Of a DNA stretch of 64,000 bases, positions 28,401 to 40,400 are shown in pieces. Position 1 is the first letter of the stretch, and each line of letters starts with the position of its first letter. The DNA lies in NCBI RefSeq assembly GCF_032854445.1, contig NC_088295.1, forward strand, positions 75,294,028 to 75,358,027, written 5' to 3'. Under the pieces are notes generated by a model. The model did not search any database. It was not told the origin of the DNA and saw nothing but the letters and a program-made list of their open reading frames with translations. This DNA comes from Liolophura sinensis. Its lineage: Eukaryota; Mollusca; Polyplacophora; Chitonida; Chitonidae. The position numbers were made by a program, and so were the translations under genes.

Positions 28401-31400
28401 TATGAAGAGAAGTATCGTCAGAACGTCCACCAAATTCCACATGTCACGCAGATAACTGCTGATTTTTGTGCCTAATGACGTGGAGCTCTGAGATATCACC
28501 TAAAAACAAAAAATTACAAATCATTTCAAAAAAAAAACAAAAACGAAGAGCCACTCAAATTTATTATTCACATGCTACGGTTAGTGCATGATCATTTTAC
28601 CTGAAACAAAAATATTTACAATGAAATGTGTAAACGAACGTCTATCCTAAAACCAAGTGTCTGCACCAAAATTCCAATGACCCTAACAAAATTAAAAGGA
28701 CCTGAAAGTTATGATAATATCATGCTTTCTAAAAATTCAATAACCATTTTACTGATCAACATGAAAACTGGCCAAAGATAAATTTTAAATTTTAGCAATT
28801 TAATAACATATATAAGTGGGGGCCCTCTGCTCATAAAACTGACAAGGATCTTAAAATTAAATATTTTTTTACTATGTCCTTGAACCATAATCAAATAAAT
28901 AAATAAATAAAATAACAGTTTATTGTATAACACTGAACAATTTCTAGCATTGGATATGAAATTTAAGAGATTTTGGTCTTGTTTTATTTCTATAACCTAT
29001 TTTCATTCCAAAGAATAATACTCTGGAAAGTGTAACCATGAGAAGGTATGAGTTGTAGTAGTAAAACTTACCTGTCTTAATTCTTCTACAAATATTGTGA
29101 ACACCCAAACAATGAGAACCAGCTCTGCATTGGATAGTTGGGGAGAAAAGACAACCAATAGGATGTAGCTGTACAAAACAAGGAAGGCCAAGTAGGAAAT
29201 CTGAAACACAAGTAGAGCTGTTTATTTAAGGTGCACGATAATACTCGGCCTCCATCAGTCAAACCTGAAGGCCCACATGAAGATGCGACAAACAGAACAA
29301 TCACAATCAGGGAACGCACTAGAATATTCTTCTTCTTGTACTTAAGACATGCCCTGAGATGATTGAGGCCTTGTGTATTCCACATCATAAAGTCCCTTAA
29401 TCTATGATTAGACCTCCTCACATTATGAATAGGACTTTGCTATTAACTATTCACCACACCATATGTTTAGAGTGATTCAGACATACCTCACTCACCAGAT
29501 CATGATGTGATTTATGTCTAGAACTCACCAGATCATAAAGTTATTTATGTCTAGAACTCATAAGATCATCTGTGATTTATGTCTAGAACTCACAAGATCA
29601 TTTGTGATTTATGTCTAGAACTCACCAGATCATGAAGTGATTTATGTCTAGAATTCACCAGATGATTTGTGATTTATGTCTAGAACTCACCTGATAATGA
29701 AGTGATTTATGTCTAAAATTCACAAGATCATTAAGTGATTTATGTCCAGAACTCACAAGATCATTTGTGATTTATGTCTAGAACTCACCAGATCATGAAG
29801 TGATTTATGTCTAGAATTCACCAGATGATTTGTGATTTATGTCTAGAACTCACCTGATAATGAAGTGATTTATGTCTAAAATTCACAAGATCATTAAGTG
29901 ATTTATGTCCAGAACTCACAAGATCATGAAGTGATTTATGTCTAGAGCTCACCAGATCATGAAGTGATTTAAGTCTAGAACTCACCAGATCATGAAGTGA
30001 TTTATGTCTAGAACTCACCAGATCACAAAGTTATTTATGTCTAGAACTCACCACATTATAAATGTATGAAAACTGATTTATGCCCAGCACTCACCACATT
30101 GTAGCAGAATGTGATCACAGGAGCATTGAAGAAGAACCAGAATTTCTCTCCAACGGTCAGTCCAGATTCTCTGTTTGAGGAGTTGTCTTCTAAAGGCTCA
30201 TCAGTGGATCTTCAATATAATACATGCTACTAGTATCTCTCCATTTTAATTAATCTTAATTAATTAGTTTCAAATCCTTATATATGATACTGGTGTTATC
30301 ATTTACTTATGAGTTAGTTTTCAGCTTACAAATAAAAACATTATTTGCTTTTGTCAAGCCTCTCAATTTAAACAAATTGTAGAAAGGTTGAATACTGGCA
30401 GCTAGTTTTTTCTCCCAGTCATGAATTCAGGTGTTTTTTGGGGTACAACTTGCCCTTTAGCTACAACTGCAGGGGCACATCTCCTATCATAAGCATGGTT
30501 ACATCATCAGCACTGTTAAATCATCAGAAGTGCATTGTTTCCCGAACTGCTGCAGCCAACTGACAGAAAACAAGACGATGGTTCTTCACTTACTTGTTAC
30601 CATTGTTTGTCATCACTGACATTTTTGTTTGTTGCCGCCTCATGCGAGGTTCACTGTGATGATCCTGCAATGACAAAACAAAAAACTTCAAGAAACAGGT
30701 ATATGACTATGGAAACAATGCTTTCACAATAAAAGTCCCCTACCAGTGTGAGACATCAGAATAATAGCTAATATATTGAAGTCCACACCTAAACAAGTAA
30801 TTTTGCTGAAAATGGATGAAATGGCCAAAACTTGGTCAGTAATTTCAGTCAATGAAACAAAAATTTTGAAAAGTTTGGAAAACTATTTTGTGCACAAAAG
30901 GGACAGAATTTTTACCAAAATAGCAAACCTAAACCAGATCTCTTTACATTCTGATAAATTCTAGCCTGGACTAAACAATCTAAACTAAAAACAGGACATG
31001 TTTCTAGATTTACTTCTTAACGGCACATTTTGAAGTGTCTCTTTTAAAGAGGATCTCCAATGCTGTACTGTCATAATAATGCTATAAGCATCCTCATTAG
31101 GACTGGGAGAGTTAGTGATTGGGGTCTAATGTCGTACTTAACAATTTTACAGTCATATGACGACGAAGGAATCCTTATAGTGCATGTAATGTGCCTCGTT
31201 GTTGCAGGATGGGTTTCCACTACTCTTTTATCTAGCGCTGCTTCACTCAGATGACTTACCAAAGGCAAGTAAGCCACCCTATTCGAGCCATTATACTGAT
31301 ACGGATCAACCAGTCGTTGCACTATCCCCTTCACGCTGAACGCCAAGCTAGGAAGTTACAACTTCCTCTGTTAAGGTCTTAGGTGTGACTCGACCCAGGA

Positions 31401-34400
31401 TTGATCCTGGATCTCCCGCTCCCGAAGGGGACGCTCTACCAACTAAGCTATCGGAGCCGGTAAATCATCCTCGTTAGGTACACAGACAGTACTACCACAT
31501 CGTTAATAGTTAAGCATTCTTGGAGTTTTGTCATTGTTGATATACCTCTTCAAAATCTACCCTGATACCATGATGTGTTATTTCTAAGCAGCTTTTTATC
31601 AAAGACAAAAAAAACCCCACTCACATGAAGTGTATGTCAGATGAGAGACAGTTAAACAAGGTCCAGGGAAGTAGTTTGATTTCATTTTACAATATTTTTT
31701 TTCATCTAGTGAAATGCACTTGAATTTTGGTGGCCATATCGGGGCCAGTGACGTCACATCAGGTTTTTACCACTTATCATACATAAATCATAACACAGTA
31801 TTTCACAGTTATATGAATGCATTCACTGAACGGATCTTGCAACAAAATATTTCAAACTAAAAACATGGCTATGATGTCCTTGATACCCCCTGAGTCCTAA
31901 CAGGCCACTGCAGAATTCTATATTATGAAAGCATTTTTCTCAGTTGAAAAAAAAAATAACCTACTTTCCATGACAGTGTTTAATGGTCTTTCCTGTGACA
32001 TACATGATTTTAGTGCTTTCTTTGGCTGTAAAAAGGTTTGTGTATTATAAACAGAAACAGGATAGTTCATTACCTCAGATTTTGACTTGTCATGACTGAT
32101 CTTTTCCAGTTTCTCAAAGCGGATCAGACAAAACAGCACAGGTGGAAATAATACACACAACAAGAGCTGTAAATACAAAACAATACATGTAGTTTAAGAT
32201 CAAATACAACTGTCTGCATGAATAGTTTTAGTCTGCTGTAATGACCACAAGAATCATGGCATGACAAACATGCCATGTACACATGCATGCATGGATGTGG
32301 GGCACAGATAAATGAAATGCTACACATTAAATTAAAATTGCTTAATAATTTGCAAAATACTACTAAACTAAGAAGAATCAGCCTTGAAGTCATGACAATT
32401 AAGATCAGGTTTTTAAAAAACACAAGGGTTAATTTCTATGTTAAATTTAGGCACCCATCGACATAGATCTTGCCTAAATCATGACAAATGGGAAAGATCG
32501 GAGGGAAACGTTACACATGTACATGCCAATACATCAACAGCTCACAAGTCCATAGATTTTCTTTGTATCCTCTTTAGTACCTTCCATATCTTTGTCTCCT
32601 TTGACATCTGTCCCATCCATATGGTATTGAGAAGAGCCTGGCAGGCGGAGTGTGAGATAAACCTCTTGTTGTCCGCCTGTACAGCTATCAGAACACAGGT
32701 AGCTTTTCCCCAGTACTTAAGCTCACGCACCAGCAGAGACAGGGACCTTTTCTCATCTGCCTCATAGCACTCATTTAACACTCCTATGGCAAGGTCCTCG
32801 TATTCACTGCAGGAGGCAAAACTTCTTGTTACAAAATTTCAATGTACCTGACAAAAACACCTGCTTTATTCCAAAGGCCAAAATCAAGGTTAAAGAAGAT
32901 AATTCTATGTATAAAATCAGACTTGGTAGCAAGGCTACCTAGGAGCTTACCTGTAAGAGACACTTGAATGCAAATCTTATACTCAACACAAAGTACTGAG
33001 AGATGTGAATTTGGACACACTTCCCCTGAGTCATTGTTTTTTAAATATATATAAAACTTCAGCTCAAAAGATGCAGTGCTTTTTGAAAATACCACCATTA
33101 ACATTTACTTAAGTATTGATTTTAATGCACTGAAGTCATGAATATGCACTCAGCGCATCAAAAATGGAAAATCCCCCTCATATTATTGTGCTTTAATGTA
33201 TATCTGTAAAACCTGAGCTCAATACATGCAGAACTTTTTGAGATACCACCGCTAACATTTACTTTATAAGGTAAACAATGATTCTAATACACAGCACACT
33301 AAAATATTCAAAGCAATTAATATGTACTAATTGATTAATGATTATCAACGATGGAAAATGCCCTTTGTGTCAGTGTGCTTTACATGTATACAGTACTATT
33401 TCACATACCACCCCTAACATTTACATTAACATTGATTCAAACACACAATACACTAATTCATGAAGTTTTTAATTTACAGCAATTAGTATGTACACAGCAC
33501 ATCAATCAGCGGGTTAAAATTTACTTATAATCATCTTTAAAGATTTGTTAAGCATTACCATCACAAAACTGGCCTTAAGGAATCGACCCCTTGGGCCTGG
33601 AATAAGAGTAGCTGACTTACACAGCGTGGGCATGTAGTTTGGTTTCCAGGTCAGAATCCTCCGTCTGCTCCCCTAAGGACTTCAGCAGTTTGTTGGCCAC
33701 CAGGGCAGAAGGGATACATTCCTGCTCAGACAAAAGCAGAAAACACACATGTACACTGCATACATATGTATCAGGCAAAGGTGATAGCTGAATACTTTAA
33801 TTACCTAGCAGTTCTGAGATTGAAGCTGAAATCCCTGATCAGGATAAAGAAGCATCTTGCTTCAAATATTTCGAAATTCCAATTATTACATTTCAACTGG
33901 AGTTGATAACACTAAAGCTGACAAGTGAATCATTGTAAAGACTTTGTTACGCCAATTTGGTCACATTGCTCAAACACTCCCCAGCCTACCTTCACTTCCT
34001 CACAGAAAACACACATTCCTTCCCTAAGCTGGTTTGCTTAGAATGCTCGTATATATACATCCCCAAGCTTACTTAAGCCCCTTTTCCCAGAACAGTTTGG
34101 TTTATTAAGGCAGTTTGTTCAGAATGCTCCCAAGCTTACTTAAGCCTTTTCCCAGAACAGTTTGGTTTTTCAAAGTAGTTTGTTCAGAATGCTCCCAAGC
34201 TTACTTAAGCCTTTTCCCAGAACAGTTTGGTTTTTAAGGCAGTTTGTTCAGAATGCTCCCAAGCTTACTTAAGCCTTTTCCCAGAACAGTTTGGTTTTTT
34301 AAGGCAGTTTGTTCAGAATGCTCCCAAGCTTACTTAAGCCTTTTCCCAGAACAGTTTGGTTTTTCAAAGTAGTTTGTTCAGAATGCTCCCAAGCTTACTT

Positions 34401-37400
34401 AAGCCTTTTCCCAGAACAGTTTGGTTTTTAAGGCAGTTTGTTCAGAATGCTCCCAAGCTTACTTAAGCCTTTTCCCAGAACAGTTTGGTTTTTTAGGGTA
34501 GATTGTTCAGAATCCTCTCAAGCTTACTTAAGCCTTTTCCCAGAACAGTTTGGTTTTTCAAAGTAGTTTGTTCAGAATGCTCTCAAGCTTACTTAAGCCT
34601 TTTCCCAGAACAGTTTGGTTTTTCAAAGTAGTTTGTTCAGAATGCTCTCAAGCTTACTTAAGCCTTTTCCCAGAACAGTTTGGTTTTTTAGGGTAGATTG
34701 TTCAGAATGCTCATACATCCTGAAGCTTACCTTAGATTCCTCCCAGAACAGTTTGGACATCTCTCGTCTGTTCATCATCACAGCCCAAAGGAAAAGCTCT
34801 CTCTCTGGACGCTTGAAAGCACTGGCACTCTTATTACCTCCTGTCATAACAATACATTACAGACAGAGAACATGTAGCAGAAAATATTTGATCAGTGGTT
34901 TTAATGACCAGCTTTGAAAAACTGTTAACTGCAAAAAAGGTAAAAATTATTCCTGTCCTTCATACTTATTTACCTGTGTTTGATTGCAGGACAATCTCCC
35001 TGCAATTTTGCACCTATATGATGACCGGTCACTTCCCACACCTGATATACAGTACAGACTTGCAAACCAAACTGGTGGAAGGCGTGTTGTCTTTTATGCC
35101 TTGTCGTTGGAACCTTTTACCACTGAGCTGCATTCAGCTATACTACACTAATTTTCGCTTCAAACTACTACGTTTATTTGTGTTATAACCTAAAACTATC
35201 ACCAGGGGTTCTGGTCTTCAAACACTTGTCTTGAAAGTCGTACGTCTATTTATTAACTGTACATTTTACCCTCTAGAGTGATGTCTAGAAAGGGTTTATA
35301 CAGCAGTCCATGAGTGGGTTTGCTTGGTATGATTGCCAGAGCTATTCCCATTGTGGACTGAACATGTCTGAAGTAGGTGAACAACAGGTAACAATATAAC
35401 AATGAATGGAATAAAATACTGAATAAAAGATAAACACTGATATGACATGTATGTAGAAAATTGCAGTTCTATCAGCGACATCACACAAGCACATAGGTCA
35501 CCTATAATAATACATGACAAACAATGACCTGTGCAAGTCACTAGGCGATAAAACCCTGGATACACGCTCACTCTGCTGGGATTAACAACCTGCATTACAT
35601 TATGTATCATGCACAACAAGCGCATATTCTCACCTGGTTCAGTTGTCTCGTGTGGTTCTTGCATGAGGGCATCAGCATCCGTGAACATGTATCTGGAGTC
35701 TCGGAAATACAGGGGCTCATAAAAATCCCCCATTAACGTTTTGATCAAGGTTCCAATGTCATGTAAAGAAGCATATTGACGTGTCTGAAAAAAATTGTGC
35801 ATGAGATAAAGCAAAAAACCTAATACACTGATGCATATAGAATATCATATCTGATGTAAGTTTCAGAAAACTTCATTGTATTCATGGCATTAACAAAACT
35901 AAAAACCTTATTCCACTTAAAGCACGTACGGGCCTTAAGATGATACTTTTGATTCCAACACTTAAGTTTTTTCTGACATGACTGATAAGAAATTAATCAA
36001 ACTTCACAAAAAACTCTTGAATCACTAAGGTAGATAAATCAGACTCCAGCAAAATGTGTCACTTGAAAAAAGCTAAATTTCAGGTGAAATACAGTGGCTA
36101 GATATTGATTAAAGTGTGTCCTAACTTCTTGAGGCATACACAATTCAGTAAACCACAGTTGATGTGACCTATATATAAACCTCTGTTAGATGCTTAATAC
36201 ATGCAAATTTCCAAGCAAAATTTGGTAAAAATATAAAATTTCAGATTCCTTTTTTCTATAATGTTAAAAGTTTATTTCACATTTCAAACGGTCAGACCAT
36301 GTTTAGTTCATATTTAAGACTGGCATCAAATGAAACATGAATGTCAATAGCCAACCTGATCTGCACCACTCACTATTTATTCTTCTAAAGCTGTTTAAAA
36401 TTATCAACAGAACAAAAAACTTGTACCTTGCTTTTAGTCCTGAGCAACAGCTGGTAGAGTTGACTTTTCAGTGGAATCTAAATAAAAAAAATAAAAATAA
36501 AAAGAACAAAAACAAAAAAAGAAAAAAAAAAGAACATGTTATTTTGAAATAATTTTCTAGGATGTTACTATTGCGACACAATAAAACTAATAGTTCCAAT
36601 CTCCTGAGCTTGCTTTCCAAATGAGATTTTATGTCACAATCTTAGACACTGTGTTGAAATCAGTACACACATACCAGTGACTGTATGTATCTGTTTTATA
36701 AAGTATATCTAACAGCTGACTTGACCTGAAATTTTTTCAATAGCCATCATTACTATTTTCCAAATTTACAACATTTCATATGTTATTATGACAAGACATG
36801 TCACAAAAATTAAAAATTATTTTTTTTGTTAGTGAAAGTATCTGATACCACAGATGCTACCAACAAATCCAGTCACGATGTAGAAAATGTGAACAACACA
36901 CATACCTGGTTATACAACTGTAGGAGGCGCTTTATGGTGAGAAACTCTCTCAGACTGACACCATTCTCCAGAAATAGTTTAACAAAGTCTGTTCTGTCCA
37001 AGAGTATAGCAGACAGCATAATGTCATCTAAACTGCCCGTCTGGGGAAAAGATCACAGTGACAGCTGGGTTCACATTCACATACTAATCAAACCAAACTC
37101 ATTTTGTGATGCTTTGCAGATATATGTACTAAGATTCCATGCAAGAACAATGTCATTTGAAATGTGAAGTGGCAAAGAATTAAAACATCTGTATGTTTTT
37201 GAATCTCCACTTAAAACCATGAAATCAAACTTTTATATTATCATTTCTCACCTTCCTCTTACAATGAGAATGAAGCATTTATTGTCCAGGTCACCTAGTA
37301 TATAGTGCATGTACCATGCAGTATATACTGTATGTAGCATGCATATTCAAGTCATCAAAGCTGTAGGGTGAGTGCTCTAGCTTTTATCTAGAATTAAGTT

Positions 37401-40400
37401 CAACAATATACTCACCCTAGGCATTAAACTAAATCAATTATTCTACCCTACGATAGACCCAATAAAAAATTGTTTGCCCTAATGTAAGAGTTATGTCAAT
37501 CATCGTAATTTCCATCTCGTAACAGCCTTATAAAAAGATATTTGGAAACAGTGAGTCAGAAAGGCAGTTAAGACAAGGGGAGATAATCACAGGATTACCT
37601 TCCATTCTCTGTCATCCGTGAAGATTTCACTCTTGGCCACATCAATTCTGTTCCAGGCAAGAGCAAGTCGCAGCTGATCCATTACCTGATTACTGTTGGC
37701 TAGAAACAAGAAATCAAACCAAATATGCATGGTCAATGATATTTTTGCAGCTATCCAGAATAAATAAATACTACCACCAAGGTCTCACATGATTGAAAGG
37801 CACACACCTTAACCCATTCCACCACATATAAAAAACTCACACCTACTTGTATCCAAGAAAGTTAGTGAACCAGATTTTATTCTTTTTATCTTCCTTTTTC
37901 ATTAGTCGTAACTGACAAGTTCCTGTGATGCTGGGGATCAGTTGGTGGATGAAGTGTTACTTTAATCAGAATTTTCCCCACTACTACTCTTACTCTTACA
38001 ATTAACGGCAGCAATCTTAACACATTGAGTTTTTCGAAAAAACATTGTAGACAGGTTTATACACAGGGCATACATGGCTAAATCCGAAAATGATATCTAA
38101 ACTGAGGCATGCAGATGACGATTGCAGTTTGCATTTAGACTATGTATATTTTGCTAGTCACATCCTACCCTTCAACATGGCTTTCAGGATAGCGACATCC
38201 ACATCTTTCGATGACGACGACATATCGTCCAGCTGGAACACAGTGAGGAGGTCAGGGTTCTGCAGACATTCCCGCACCCGCCCCACATGGGTGTTCAGGT
38301 CCCTCTCACCAAAGTCATCCTTAATCATCTGTGTGATCTCTGCTTCCGTCTGGGCGTCCATGCCCTTGATCGTCCTGTAGGACATACAAGTATTTCATCT
38401 CAACTGCCATATAATGGTCATTTTGTATATGACCATAAGTCAGTCAGTAATTATTATATACACCCCAAAAATTACAGACTATTAAAGGTCTTGAAATTGT
38501 ACTTATGGTGTTGAACTTTACACCTATCCAACAGAATATTATACTACACTCCAAAAAAACTATAAGCACTTGTGTAATGTGTAACTCAGGAATGGACAAA
38601 AACCTGCTGGATACAGCAAACCATAAAAGCAGTTCATTAATTAAAATACACATCATAAAACCTCACATCATAACCCAGGCAGAAATTGTTCTGCTTTTCC
38701 CGTCTACTGCTGAGCATTTATGGAGATGAAATCATTACAAAATTTCATGGATTACAAGCAGATTTCTGCACACAGACCTCTTGACCGTCCTCCCTTCTTG
38801 GTCAGTGACCTCCACTTCCTCTTCATGGGCATTCTTGTAGGCATATGCAAGTATGTCTGCTACTCTCCCAGAACCCTACAAATGCATGCAGTAAATAGAT
38901 CTTATCAAACACCATCTTTCCATTAAATATACAAGCTATTCAGTTGTATTACTTGCCTAGTGTTGAAGCATGACAGTCATGAGTCAGAGAATCATTGTCT
39001 AAAAACTGCCCTGATGATCTTCCACAAAACAATATCAGGTGGGGTTTTTAAACATTTTTATATTTCAGAGCTAAAAAGGTACATACAAGCTGATATTAAT
39101 GATGAATAAAAAAATATAAGGTTGTAAACGTATTTCTAACCTGTACTATGACGGCGGGTGTTCCTTTGCGTATTGAGCTGTAGACAGTTTCCAGCGTGCC
39201 CGGCCCTCCTTCCAGCACCAGTAACACTAAGGGCACCTTAATGCCATCATCCACTGTGAAAACATCAGAGACCACCATTTCAGCAAACATAACACAATGC
39301 TAGGTCTATGGTCAGGTCAGACAAGGTTTTAAATAAAATGTTACGTTTAATCAGTACAGAATGCTTCATGCAGAGGTTTAATTTCTGAAAATTGCGAGGA
39401 CACTCATTCGAAGAGCTAAAAATAAATATGATGATGAAGTTGAGGTTTAACTTTCAGCGGTCAAAATGTTTGGTTATTCACTCAGTTTATGAGTTGAAAA
39501 TAAAAATGACAAACTCAGATTAAATATTTGTTATTTTAGACATATAAATGATTGCCACATTTTATGGACTTTTATGTTGTTTTACAATGATATAAAGGAG
39601 ACCTAATACATTTCACACCTTTTAATCATTTTCTTAAAAAAACAGGATGCTGAGTCAGTGTTTTGATAAAACTACCAGTTGCATATCATTAGTTTGCAAT
39701 TAATAAGAACATAATTGAGTCATTAAGACTGATCTAATATTGTTTTAATTATGTTAGTATATTCTACATACCAAGCCTTGCTAAAACTGGTACACTGAAT
39801 TGACTGTCGTAAAGGGACATCACTCTACTGATCGACCCACCCCTAAGTATGTGTATGTGTGTATTACCAGTTCCTGATGCTGTCTTCATTGTAGAAATGG
39901 CTGTCTCCAGTTCAGCTCTAAATGGGATCTCCACCCCAAAATGGTGTTGTGTGCCATTATCCACCAGAATAAAATGAGAATGGTTGGAATCTAGTGCAGT
40001 CTCTTTTTTCACACGCGTGTCATCCAGGCGATAATGGGCAGGCCACATGCCCTGTACCCAACAACAACAACAACATCTGGTCATGACTTGGGGGCAATCA
40101 TTGACATTTAAACATGGTGGTGGCTATGAAGTTTTTACAAACGTATATATCTCAAGTGTGTCAGATACAATATGCATACCAAAATATAGCCATACTGGAC
40201 AGTGTATCTTTTCAAGTTTCTGTTAATCAGATCTTAAGACTATTAGTTTGATTCATGCCTTATTTATTTATCTGACTAGTGTTTTATACTGTGCTCAAGA
40301 ATGTTTCACTTATACGACAGCAGGCATCATGATGGTGGGGAGAATTCGTGCTTTACACGGTATTCAAAATTCTTTCACTTACATGATGGCAGTCAGGTAT

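Noticed and set aside
29818-30018. Minus-strand ORF with an 11-residue repeat ([11 protein letters not shown])
   Set aside because: It is a by-product of the 33-bp intronic array; it has no splice support and lies between confirmed TRPM exons.
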